From assembly GCA_016716405.1 (NCBI GenBank), contig JADJWK010000001.1:2108001-2172000 (forward strand): a DNA stretch of 64,000 bases. The letters run 5' to 3'. The stretch is from Candidatus Melainabacteria bacterium (GTDB lineage: Bacteria > Cyanobacteriota > Vampirovibrionia > Obscuribacterales > Obscuribacteraceae). The position numbers and the translations under genes are program-made. Each line of letters begins with the position of its first letter. The first letter of the stretch is position 1. Positions 36,532 to 45,141 of the stretch are shown one piece after another. Below the pieces are notes generated by a model. That model was not told the origin of the DNA and searched no databases. It saw only the letters and a list, made by a program, of their open reading frames with translations.

Positions 36532-38739
36532 ATGAGAAGATCCGGCCTCGCTTTTCTGACGCTCTTGCTTCCGGCGCTCCTTCTGCAGGGAGTCGCACCG
36601 ATGGCGATGGCACAGCTGAGCGAGTCCGAGATCTCGCCCATCAACCGCAGCCCGGGTTTTTCCCGACCGCCGGGGGCGATCAAGTTCGAGCCCAAAAGAG
36701 ATCTCACCCTGGAAGATATCTTCCCGCACCGGGACATCGCAGCTCCGGCTCTGCAGCCCATGGCGCTTGGCAAGACCAGGATTCCCGGGCTCGATAGCGA
36801 GCTCACCACTCTTCTGGGCAGTTCCTATTTCGTCGTCGTCGCGGACGGGACCCACGATACTTTCTCGGCTCTTTACCAGAGCAATAGATTAGCCGGCAAG
36901 TCGAGCTTCGTGAGCGCCGACAGCCTGCTCCATCCTTATTTCGGCTTCCGCAATGCCCTCATGGCCGCCCTCATCGAATCGACCCTGTGCGACGACATGC
37001 AAAAGATGCTGGTCGCCGCCTTCCAGGCAACCATCCATGATTATCGCCAGTGCGAGGATGAGGAGGTCAAGGACGACCTGCAGCGCAATCTCGCTTATCT
37101 CGGGGTCGCCCTGAAAATTCTCGATCCGGCTTATGAGGTCCAGGATATCGGCGGGGCGGGCGAGCTGATGAAGGCGGATCTTGATCTTTTCAAGAAAGGG
37201 GCGGTTGGCCGATCGGCGATCTTCAATCAAGTCACCGATTTCTCGGTGATGAGGCCCTGGGGCTTCCTCGATACCAGCGACCGGCTCAGGCGCTTCGCTT
37301 CCTGCTATCAGTGGCTTTCGAGGATGTATTTCCCGCTCAGCAATATCACCGCCAGTGGTGCTACAAGCGGTGGCAACAGCTTTCGCCGGGCGGTGTTGCT
37401 CTACCGCAGCCTCTCGATCTCGAGGGTGGCAGGGCAGCCGGCTCTGGCTTACTGGAACCGGGTGGGCAATGCCTTCATCCTGCTTGGCATGGACTATTTC
37501 GAGCGTCTCAATACCATCGTTCTCACCGATATGGCTCCCGAGCTGGACAAGTCCAACAGGGATTTCGGCAAGCTCCTGGAGGTGCTTTCCCAGCCATTTC
37601 TGCGCACCAAGCTGATGCTTTCCATCCGCAAGCAGCGCCCGGTGGAGCTGCGCTCCGCATCCATATTCGAGGTGGGGAAAGGAGGCAAGGGTCGCGATAT
37701 CGACCGGATCAGATTCTTCCCGGTGGTGGAGCCCCAGGAGATCGACTGGATAAGAGACATCGCCTCCGCTTATGTGCCCGAGGCGAACGCGCCCACACCG
37801 ACCCCGGTGGCGCTCCTCACCATGCACGCTCACGGGGCGCCGCTGGCCACCAATCTGCTCTCCATGCAGACTGGCACTCTCGATCCCCGGCTTGTCAAAG
37901 CTGTTCCCAGCCTCGAGCGCGAGCTGGCTTTTGCCCGGGGTGGCAGGGACCGCGAAGAGATCGACTGCCGCTGGCGGATCGTGTCCGGGCTTTTCGCGCC
38001 ATATCCCGACTCGGTGCAACCGGCCCTGCGCAGTCATCTCTGGATGATGCGCCAGCTCGAGTCGGCTATCGCCGCCTGGGTGGACAGCTATACGGCTCTG
38101 ATTCCGGTTGCCGGGGCAAAGGAGAGCGGTGTCGCGGATAGCCGGACCGCGACGGTGCCTCCGGCTGCTTTCCACTATCTCGACCCGAGACCGGCGGTTT
38201 ATAAAGCCGTGGCCGACGACTGCCAGGACGTTCTCAACGAGCTGGCCAAGCTCGGACTGGCGGCGCCCCCCGCTTTCAAGAGCCGGGCCGAGGATTTCAT
38301 CAGGCTCTACCGCCGGATGGAAGCCATAGCAGAAGCCGAGATCAAAGGAGCGCCGCCGGGAAAGTCTGACCTCCAGCTTCTCGGCAATATCGATCGGATC
38401 TTGATGCCGGTGGACAACAGCCCTGTCGCCAGCCTGCATTTCAGCCGCGGTCGAAAAGAAGATAGAGAAGTGAAAGAAGATAAAGAAGAGAATAGAGGGG
38501 GCGAGAGCAAGGACCAGTCCCGGGCCGAGGGGCTGAGCATCGGTGTAGGAAAGCCCGGTAGGCTGTTTTTCATCTGTCTCACCGGCAAGGGCGCCACCCT
38601 GTGCCGGGGCGGTCTCTATAACTATTACGAAGTGGGCGGCGGGCCTTTCAAGCGTGAGCACTGGCTCCGCAAGCTGGATTTCGGCCTTCTCCGGCCGCCC
38701 ATATGGGCCTCGCAATTCGATTTCGTCCGGGACAAGTGA
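36532..38739 (+). CDS. Secreted DUF3160-family protein
   Basis: This 735-residue protein starts at the base after the serA stop. Residues 1-27 are a signal peptide ending AMA-QL. The rest matches the DUF3160 layout: SFVSADSLLHPYFGF, long helical middle regions, and the C-terminal GGLYNYYEVGG...PPIWASQF segment. A charged low-complexity insert (Glu/Lys/Asp) is near residues 640-665. The family is common in surface-associated proteins of several phyla; its biochemical role is not known. Coupling to serA is positional only. Confidence 0.8.
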   Translation: MRRSGLAFLTLLLPALLLQGVAPMAMAQLSESEISPINRSPGFSRPPGAIKFEPKRDLTLEDIFPHRDIAAPALQPMALGKTRIPGLDSELTTLLGSSYFVVVADGTHDTFSALYQSNRLAGKSSFVSADSLLHPYFGFRNALMAALIESTLCDDMQKMLVAAFQATIHDYRQCEDEEVKDDLQRNLAYLGVALKILDPAYEVQDIGGAGELMKADLDLFKKGAVGRSAIFNQVTDFSVMRPWGFLDTSDRLRRFASCYQWLSRMYFPLSNITASGATSGGNSFRRAVLLYRSLSISRVAGQPALAYWNRVGNAFILLGMDYFERLNTIVLTDMAPELDKSNRDFGKLLEVLSQPFLRTKLMLSIRKQRPVELRSASIFEVGKGGKGRDIDRIRFFPVVEPQEIDWIRDIASAYVPEANAPTPTPVALLTMHAHGAPLATNLLSMQTGTLDPRLVKAVPSLERELAFARGGRDREEIDCRWRIVSGLFAPYPDSVQPALRSHLWMMRQLESAIAAWVDSYTALIPVAGAKESGVADSRTATVPPAAFHYLDPRPAVYKAVADDCQDVLNELAKLGLAAPPAFKSRAEDFIRLYRRMEAIAEAEIKGAPPGKSDLQLLGNIDRILMPVDNSPVASLHFSRGRKEDREVKEDKEENRGGESKDQSRAEGLSIGVGKPGRLFFICLTGKGATLCRGGLYNYYEVGGGPFKREHWLRKLDFGLLRPPIWASQFDFVRDK

Positions 38740-38751
38740 TTGTGAGGACGA

Positions 38752-38839
38752 TGTAATTTTGTTTTATTACAGATCGAGCCCGGATCTCGAAAGGCCCTAT
38801 CGGCGGGCGTTTCGCGCTTAAGTGGGAATATTCCCACTT
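38752..38839 (+). promoter_or_regulatory. Two palindromic candidate operators
   Basis: In the 204-bp gap before the next TPR gene, TGTAAT-N8-ATTACA spans 38752-38771 and the perfect palindrome AAGTGGGAATATTCCCACTT spans 38820-38839. Each is 20 bp with dyad symmetry, the size expected for a dimeric regulator. The second is not followed by a T run and has no loop, so it is a poor terminator. They may control the TPR gene at 38944. Confidence 0.5.
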
Positions 38840-38943
38840 GTCAAAGAATTCTTATGTAATAGGATCTCAGAAGACTGATCGATGGCGTATGGGCTGCCGT
38901 CTGTCTGTTTTCGTGTGCGCTGTTTTTGTGTGCGTCAGAAGTA

Positions 38944-40203
38944 ATGGCTTACTCATCATTCTCGAAGGGCAGTTTTCCGGGCGCTCCTGACCGGACGTCT
39001 CCACCTGCGGTGCCGCCTGGACCGGGGATTAACGCCGGCGCCAGCAAGCTCGAGCCGCCTAAAATCAGACCGGTCACCAGCCGGCGCAAGGAGATCGACC
39101 GGGCAGGAGCGATCACCGAGTGGGAAACGCCTTATAACCGCCCGGCCTACAGCCCTCCTGAAAAGACCAACTATTCTCTTCTGGCCGGCCAGTATCTGCA
39201 GCAGGGACGGGTCCGGGAAGCCGAGGCTCTCTACCGGACAGCGTATGAGGTTGCCAGAACCACAGGCGGTGATCCGGACGATAGTCATGCTGGAGAGCAC
39301 AGCGATGATCTCGTCCGCAGTATCGAAGACCTCGCCTGGTTCTATTTCTCCCGGGATCAGTTCCTGGAGGCCGAGCCCTTCGTATCGGAGCTGGTGGAGA
39401 TCAGAGCCCGGAGCCTGAGCGCCGGAGACGAGCTTTTTCTCAGGTCGGTGGACGAGCTTGCCGCTATCTACGAGAAGACCGGTCGAGCACGCGATGCCAT
39501 CAGCCTCTACAAGTTTCTCCTGGCACGCCAGGAAGATGTTTTCGGCAGAAACAGCCTGATCGTGCCTGCCACTCTCGCCCGGCTGGCAAGCTGCTATATG
39601 CGCCAGGGGCATTATGAGGCTGCCGAGACCGTCCTGCACCGCATTCTTTCCATCCAGGAGCCTGTCTACGGGCGAAGCTCCATCGAGATAAGCAAGACCC
39701 TGGAGGAGCTGGCGGACACTTATATCAAACAGCAGATTTTCGACAAGGCTGCCGAGATGCTCGAGCGGCGGCTCCATATCCTCGAGTCTATCCACGGTGA
39801 AAACGGTGTCGCGGTGGCGAGCTGTCTTCTCAAGCTGGCCGATCTGCTCGCTCAGCTCGGCATGCGCGGCGAAGCCGAGCCGCTCTACCGGCGCGTGGTC
39901 GCCATCTATCAGAAGAGCTACGGGCGCACCACGGCCGAGATCTCGGTGAACCGCAAGAAGCTGGTGAATATGAGCGAGAGAATGCCCAAGCGCTCCAGAG
40001 ACAAACCCGAGGACCAGGAGGCCTGCGGGCGCTGGCCGGTGATGACTCCGGAGCTTCTCGGTCTGGGCAAGTCCGGAAAGCTCGGCGCCTTCACGGCAAA
40101 AGCGAGCTCTCAAGACAATGAGAACGGCGATCATGAGCAGGACCGCGAGATTCCCGCGGTCGTTCAAGCAAGACTGACTCTCTCGCTGGGCCATGGCGCC
40201 TGA
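38944..40203 (+). CDS. TPR protein (kinesin-light-chain-type repeats)
   Basis: ATG 38944 gives 419 residues; an in-frame TTG at 38926 is possible. Residues 1-75 are Pro-rich and probably disordered. From about 80 to 350 run six or so 42-residue TPR units of the KLC type, for example YLQQGRVREAEALYRTAYEVA and LADLLAQLGMRGEAEPLYRRVVAIYQKSYG. The tail is polar. No signal peptide is obvious. The upstream gap carries two palindromes. It is convergent with the following minus-strand gene (21-bp gap). Confidence 0.8.
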   Translation: MAYSSFSKGSFPGAPDRTSPPAVPPGPGINAGASKLEPPKIRPVTSRRKEIDRAGAITEWETPYNRPAYSPPEKTNYSLLAGQYLQQGRVREAEALYRTAYEVARTTGGDPDDSHAGEHSDDLVRSIEDLAWFYFSRDQFLEAEPFVSELVEIRARSLSAGDELFLRSVDELAAIYEKTGRARDAISLYKFLLARQEDVFGRNSLIVPATLARLASCYMRQGHYEAAETVLHRILSIQEPVYGRSSIEISKTLEELADTYIKQQIFDKAAEMLERRLHILESIHGENGVAVASCLLKLADLLAQLGMRGEAEPLYRRVVAIYQKSYGRTTAEISVNRKKLVNMSERMPKRSRDKPEDQEACGRWPVMTPELLGLGKSGKLGAFTAKASSQDNENGDHEQDREIPAVVQARLTLSLGHGA

Positions 40204-40224
40204 GGCGATAGTAAGGGATTCGAA

Positions 40225-41127
40225 TTATTCTGCTGTCTCTTCAAGAGCCGGCTGTTCTATGCCCGGCTCTTCTGCGGCCGCTTCTTCTGCCGCCGCTTCA
40301 TCTGCTGCCGCCGGTCTTTCCGAGAGGCTCTTCAAAACCGCTTCTACAGCAGGATCCTGAGGATCGAGCTGTCGGGCCTTCTCGAGCTCGGCTTTCCCTT
40401 CTTCTGTCAGCTTTTCGTGCAGGAGGGCGACACCCAGGTGATAGTGCGGGTTTGCGTGATCCGGGGCGATTTCGCAGGCTCTGCGATAATGCTTGATCGC
40501 TTCCCGATAACTGCCCGATTCTTCGTAAGCCCGACCGATGGCGGTATGAGCCGGGGCGAAATCAGGCTTTTCTTTGAGCAGGGTATCGAGAGCGGCTATA
40601 CGCTCCTGTCCCTGAGAGAAGAGCAGGCTGTGGGAGAAACGAGCGGGGAAGCCAGTGGGCAGGTTGTCCTTCTCTTTCACCTGGACCGAAGTGAGGTCGG
40701 CGTGCATGCGAGCCGGCTGACCGCTGACGCTATCGAGAGGCACCGAGAGGAAAACCCGCTGGTCGGCAGCCGGGATCGTGCCCTGGAGCTGGACCTGTCC
40801 GGCGGCTATCTGCTCGTTTGCCTGGTTGGCGATGGTATAACGAACCAGGGGATTGCTTATCGGATAAGCGTTGGCGTTGGTGATCTCGACATCCACCAGG
40901 GCTTTGCCCCCGGCGAGCCTGGGGGTTTTCAGGACGATGGCGACATTGCGGACGTGTTGATTCTGCTGGAAATTGAGGAGATAGGTGATCAGGGAGTATG
41001 CAGCGAAGAGGATTCCTGCCCCGAGGACCGAGAGGAGCGCGATGACGATACCGCGGTTGGTGCCGCGCTTGCTGTTTTCGGCGGCTTGCTTCTCGAGAAA
41101 ATTGGTTTGAATTCGTTGCTTGGTCAT
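40225..41127 (-). CDS. Membrane-anchored TPR protein
   Basis: This 300-residue protein has one membrane helix near residues 27-50 (GIVIALLSVLGAGILFAAYSLITYLL). An immunoglobulin-like beta region follows (VLKTPRLAGGKALVDVEITNANAYPIS), similar to domains found in proteins that carry zinc-ribbon and DUF3426 modules. Then come two to three TPR units (APAHTAIGRAYEESGSYREAIKHYRRACE ends) and an acidic Ala/Glu-rich tail. It lies 11 bp after the SpoIID/LytB gene, so the two are likely cotranscribed and may act together at the cell envelope. Confidence 0.78.
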   Translation of the reverse strand: MTKQRIQTNFLEKQAAENSKRGTNRGIVIALLSVLGAGILFAAYSLITYLLNFQQNQHVRNVAIVLKTPRLAGGKALVDVEITNANAYPISNPLVRYTIANQANEQIAAGQVQLQGTIPAADQRVFLSVPLDSVSGQPARMHADLTSVQVKEKDNLPTGFPARFSHSLLFSQGQERIAALDTLLKEKPDFAPAHTAIGRAYEESGSYREAIKHYRRACEIAPDHANPHYHLGVALLHEKLTEEGKAELEKARQLDPQDPAVEAVLKSLSERPAAADEAAAEEAAAEEPGIEQPALEETAE

Positions 41128-41138
41128 GGGCTCCTGAG

Positions 41139-42479
41139 CTAGTCCTCGTCTTTGGGTATCTTGATAGCGCCGTCCTCGTCCTCGTATTTGGTCGCCTTGG
41201 ATTTCTTCTTCTTGGGCGCCGGGGCGCGGACGAACATAGGTTTGTAATAGTCGAGATAATCGAGGCGGAGCTTGCCGTCATTATCCTGATAATACTGTTG
41301 CAGGATCTGGTCGAAACGCCAGCCCTTGTTGGCGAACTCATTGGCGCCGTGCTGGCTGAGACCCCGGGCGCCGTTGCCGGGACCGCGATAGGTGAAGACC
41401 CAGCTCGGGCCCTCTTCGTGGATGTCGAGGATACCGGCGGTAGCGAAGCCGAGACGCTTGGCCAGGGCCACGCCGGAAACCTCGCTGGAGCTGCTGGGGC
41501 TCATCACCTGGATGGAATGAGCATTGCCGGCGGTGTCCCATTGCTTGACGGTGACCCCGACTATATTGCTCACCCCGGTGAGCTGCTCGAGCTTGCCGCC
41601 GGGCACTTTGCTCTTGCGGATATTGAGGTTTTCCATGGCGTCGCCGACTTTCGCCCGGTAGAAGCCCGGTTTGACCCGGTTGGCGTTCTTGAGGACTATC
41701 CCCCGGGTCATCTGCACTGCCTGGAAGGTCCGCGGGTGCTCGCGGCCGAGTCCTTTGTAAGCCTGGTCCCGGACATCGGGCACCAGGTCGAAGCCCTGGG
41801 TCTTGTACCATTTGGAGCCGTTGCCCAGGTGCGCCCAGGCATAGCTGCGGGCTGCTATCGCCTGGGCTTTCAGCGCTTCCATGTGCCAGTTGGGCGGCAT
41901 CTCGGCAGGCACCACCCCCAGGAGATACTCTTCGAGATCGAGAAGATTGATCACATTTATCGAATTGCCGAACGAGACGATCTCGATACAGCCCCGCCAC
42001 CACTTGCCGGCTGCCCAGACCTGGTAGTTCGGTGACGATATATATGTACGCTTGTTGCTGGGAATGGGGATACGCATTCCGTTTGCCAGCTCGGTGATGC
42101 CCTGCCCGTCGACTTTGTAGACCATATTGGGCTTGATCGGAAAAATCGGCTTGCCGTCCACGAAAACCGCGCCGGGCCTGTCATAGATCGCAAAATTGGC
42201 GTGGGAGACGCCGCGCAGGAGACCGACCCGCACCGGATGGACCATGGGCGGATAGGGTGGGAAATAAGGAACCAGGGCGGTGGTGCCGCCGGGGGCGGAG
42301 CCGGCATCGGAATCGCCATTGCCGGCACCTTTGTCGGCGGCGGCACTGGCGTTCGCGGCTACTCTGGAGGCTTTGCCGCTCTTGGCTTCCGCGTCGAGAC
42401 AGCCGAAAACCGCGGCATTGACAGTAAGAGCTGAGATTAGAGCTGCCTGGAGCCTGCGCCAGGCGCTTCTTGCGTTCAC
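41139..42479 (-). CDS. SpoIID/LytB-domain protein
   Basis: The 446-residue protein has an N-terminal export signal (LQAALISALTVNAAVFGCLDAEA) and a Gly/Ala-rich linker. The SpoIID domain shows DLEEYLLGVVPAEMPPNWHMEALKAQAIAARSYAW near residues 180-215 and GARGLSQHGANEFANKGW near 370. In spore formers SpoIID is a lytic transglycosylase on denuded glycan strands, and LytB enhances an amidase. Non-sporulating bacteria with this domain presumably remodel peptidoglycan. The C-terminus is Lys- then Asp/Glu-rich. It is divergent from the OmpR-type regulator. Confidence 0.88.
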   Translation of the reverse strand: MNARSAWRRLQAALISALTVNAAVFGCLDAEAKSGKASRVAANASAAADKGAGNGDSDAGSAPGGTTALVPYFPPYPPMVHPVRVGLLRGVSHANFAIYDRPGAVFVDGKPIFPIKPNMVYKVDGQGITELANGMRIPIPSNKRTYISSPNYQVWAAGKWWRGCIEIVSFGNSINVINLLDLEEYLLGVVPAEMPPNWHMEALKAQAIAARSYAWAHLGNGSKWYKTQGFDLVPDVRDQAYKGLGREHPRTFQAVQMTRGIVLKNANRVKPGFYRAKVGDAMENLNIRKSKVPGGKLEQLTGVSNIVGVTVKQWDTAGNAHSIQVMSPSSSSEVSGVALAKRLGFATAGILDIHEEGPSWVFTYRGPGNGARGLSQHGANEFANKGWRFDQILQQYYQDNDGKLRLDYLDYYKPMFVRAPAPKKKKSKATKYEDEDGAIKIPKDED

Positions 42480-42691
42480 GAAACTAAAAACCCTTTGTTG
42501 TATCCTTCATAAGAGACGAGCAATTCTTACTCAATCGACCAGGGTAATTAACGTCAGCCAATAGTCACCCGACCGAAATTTAACTTCTAAGGTCGATAAT
42601 ACTATGAAGTGGCAGTAGAAATTGTTAGTCGGTGGTTACCATGATCGATACCAGAACCTTGCTTGAAACTAGAGAAAGACCCGGTAGGACA

Positions 42692-43375
42692 ATGAAGAAG
42701 ATACTTATAGTTGATGACGAAGTAGATATCGCCAATTCGATTCAATATGTTCTCACCCAGGAAGGTTTTTCCACGCTCCTGGCTCATGACGGGCTGAGAG
42801 CCATGGATGTCATCGACAAAGAGCGTCCGGACCTGGTCATTCTCGATCTGATGATGCCCGGTATAGATGGTTATGAAGTATGCCGGCGGGTGCGCTCGGT
42901 GGACAAGAAAACGCCCATCGTCATGCTCACCGCCCGCACTTCCGAGATCGACACGGTGGTCGGCCTGGAGCTGGGCGCCAATGACTATGTCGCCAAGCCT
43001 GTCCGCCTCAGGGAGCTGGTGGCGAGGGTGAAAGCCCATCTGCGCGAGACCCCGGACTCCAAGCCGGATCCGGCAGGCATCAAGCTCGGGGAGCTTTTCA
43101 TTGACACGGATAGCCGCACTGTGCGTGTGGAAGATCGCCAGGTGGACCTGACTTTCAAGGAGTTCGAGCTGCTCCTCGCCCTGGCCCGGCAGCCCAACCG
43201 GGTCTTTTCCCGGGATCAGCTCTTCTCGCAGGTCTGGGGCTCTGACTTCCTGGGCGAGAGCCGCACCGTGGACGTCCATATACGTTATCTGCGCGAGAAG
43301 CTCGAAGAGAATCCGAGCCAGCCCCGCCACATCCTCACCGTTCGCGGCGTCGGCTATCGCCTGGTCTGGGAGTGA
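42692..43375 (+). CDS. OmpR/PhoB-type response regulator
   Basis: ATG 42692, preceded by TAGGA, gives a 227-residue regulator. In-frame starts at 42632 and 42641 would add 20 or 17 atypical residues before MKKILIVDDE. The receiver has the acidic pair DDE, phospho-Asp in LVILDLMMPGIDGYEV, the Thr in MLTA and Lys in VAKPVRLRELVARVKAHLR. The winged-helix DNA-binding domain has LTFKEFELLLALARQPNRVFSRDQL and RTVDVHIRYLREKLE and RGVGYRLVWE. No kinase is adjacent, so its sensor is elsewhere or is one of the hybrid kinases. Confidence 0.93.
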   Translation: MKKILIVDDEVDIANSIQYVLTQEGFSTLLAHDGLRAMDVIDKERPDLVILDLMMPGIDGYEVCRRVRSVDKKTPIVMLTARTSEIDTVVGLELGANDYVAKPVRLRELVARVKAHLRETPDSKPDPAGIKLGELFIDTDSRTVRVEDRQVDLTFKEFELLLALARQPNRVFSRDQLFSQVWGSDFLGESRTVDVHIRYLREKLEENPSQPRHILTVRGVGYRLVWE

Positions 43376-43571
43376 GCGGTTTTCTTTTGCGGTTTTCCCC
43401 ACCCCATGCCGATGGCGTCCCGTCTTGATGCGTAGATTTCCCAGTGACTTATCCGGTCTCTGCTCCTAGACTGAATTCGTTACGGTTGAGAGAGCGGAAA
43501 TTAAAAGCGGGGCATGGCTGCCCCGTCACGACTCTTTCACGGCAGTTCCCTCGGCAATTGGCGGAATCTGA

Positions 43572-44978
43572 ATGCGACTATCGGCGGTCTTACTGGGTGT
43601 AAACGTAGCGGCAACGCTATCTGTGGCAATTCAAGTGCAGGCGGAGGCGAAAGAAAGCCCCGGGGCAACGGCCGACTTCCTCAAATCAGGTCTGGCTGAG
43701 CTGAGCGCCACGCCCAGATCGATTACGGAGCCTGTGGTCTCCCGGGCCCCGGCGCATCCCCTGGTGACGCCGAGCGCCAAATCGCTCTCTTCGCCCAAGT
43801 CGGTGGCGACCCGGTCAGCCCTTGCCGGCAAGAGCCGGATGATGCCTTTCGTGCCGAACCGCAAGCTTCCCTCCAAGAAAGAAATCGCCGAGAAGAAGCT
43901 CCAGGAGCAGCAGCGTCTCCAGCAGCAACAGCAGCAACAGCAGCAAATTCTAGAACAGCCTGTGGTGCTCATGGCTCAGACTCCGCAGATGGAGCCGGAG
44001 AACAAGCCTCTCACTGGCACTGTGTACCAGTACAGCAAAGACGAATATAGCAAGTATTATTTGAGCCAGGAGGCCGAGAGCCATGTCACCTCGGCCCGGG
44101 CGCGCCGGGCAATCAAGAAGGAGGCCCGCCGGGTGACCACGGCAGCGATCAAGAAAGCCGCCGATATCGCCACGGCATTCGTGCCTCAGTCGGCACCCAG
44201 GCTGATGCCGGGTCAGACGCCGGCCACCGCCGGCCAGACAGGCGGCCATCCCTGCGCCAGTCTCCAGTCGCTTGATCTGCGCTCGCAGGACTCCCTGGTC
44301 AGTCATGGCAGCCCGGCTGCCGGTGCCTCCCCGATGCAGGTCACTGCTCCACATCTGACTGCCCCACATCTGACTGCCCCACATCTGACCAGCGCTGAGC
44401 ACCAGCAGCTCGACAGCCTGGCGGGGCTTTCAAGAAAAACTCAATTGAGCTCTCCCCTGGCAGCGCACATGGTCGACAAAGATCGCATGGACGGGCTTTA
44501 TTCCAGAGTCGGACCGCCACCGTTCCCTCTCAATATGGTCCCTGAATCGGTAATGAAAGAATTCCTCAGCCAGGCTCGCAATCGCAAGAGCATGATCTCG
44601 AGCTATCCGGGCACCTTCGCCACCGGCAGCTCCGGTCTCGGCTCCTCCGGCTTCCAGAGCCATGCCGGCGCCAACCGCTCCGGCGGCACATTCACCAGCT
44701 ACGCTCACAAAATCAATGGTTTCGGCTCCTACGGACATCATGGCCCTTCCGGGCATCATGCGCCGGCCGGGCATCATGGATTGGCCGCCGGTCATCACCC
44801 CGGGCACGCTCATGGATCCAGCGGGAATCATGCTCATCATGGCAGGCGTCCCTCCTCTGTGGCGCCCGGCAGCTCGACCCAGTTCCGGTCGGCTCCCGAG
44901 ACCGTGGCTCACAAAGCCGAAGTGAAAGTAGCCAGCTACGCGCCTTATTCGAGCAATTTGAAGATCGAGGGTCTGTAA
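43572..44978 (+). CDS. Secreted low-complexity Gln/His-rich protein
   Basis: A 468-residue protein with an N-terminal signal peptide (LSAVLLGVNVAATLSVAIQVQAEA). It then shows, in order: a Ser/Pro region, a poly-Gln run near 117-126 encoded by CAG/CAA repeats, a charged helix, three copies of TAPHL near 258-272, and a His-rich segment of about 50 residues with repeated GHH near 390-430. The His cluster could bind Ni, Zn or Cu (inference). There is no recognised domain. It has four start-adjacent bases of weak ribosome site, and a hairpin (GGGGCA/TGCCCC) lies about 50 bp upstream. Confidence 0.7.
   Translation: MRLSAVLLGVNVAATLSVAIQVQAEAKESPGATADFLKSGLAELSATPRSITEPVVSRAPAHPLVTPSAKSLSSPKSVATRSALAGKSRMMPFVPNRKLPSKKEIAEKKLQEQQRLQQQQQQQQQILEQPVVLMAQTPQMEPENKPLTGTVYQYSKDEYSKYYLSQEAESHVTSARARRAIKKEARRVTTAAIKKAADIATAFVPQSAPRLMPGQTPATAGQTGGHPCASLQSLDLRSQDSLVSHGSPAAGASPMQVTAPHLTAPHLTAPHLTSAEHQQLDSLAGLSRKTQLSSPLAAHMVDKDRMDGLYSRVGPPPFPLNMVPESVMKEFLSQARNRKSMISSYPGTFATGSSGLGSSGFQSHAGANRSGGTFTSYAHKINGFGSYGHHGPSGHHAPAGHHGLAAGHHPGHAHGSSGNHAHHGRRPSSVAPGSSTQFRSAPETVAHKAEVKVASYAPYSSNLKIEGL
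44343..44387 (+). repeat. Three tandem copies of a 15-bp unit
   Basis: Units at 44343-44357, 44358-44372 and 44373-44387 read ACTGCYCCACATCTG and differ by one base. They encode the in-frame TAPHL repeat of the Gln/His-rich protein. Copy number is likely variable. Confidence 0.9.
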
Positions 44979-45102
44979 GGCTCGGGGTCAGGAAGAGCGG
45001 AACGCTTTCGGGACGGCCGTGGCTCTTGTCAGGCGGCTATTCGCGGTCTGTCTAAATTTGTAGATTGCTGGATAGATACGGGCAACAAATGGAATTCTCG
45101 CT

Positions 45103-45122
45103 TATCATCTATCCTGATGATA
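45103..45122 (+). promoter_or_regulatory. Hairpin just before the TPR-CHAT gene
   Basis: TATCATC (45103-45109) and GATGATA (45116-45122) are perfect complements around a 6-base loop, 10-20 bases before the candidate starts (GTG 45133, ATG 45142). It could be a dimer-binding operator or a translation-limiting hairpin. No Shine-Dalgarno sequence is evident for the gene. Confidence 0.4.
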
Positions 45123-45141
45123 GACCGCTTATGTGGCCGGT

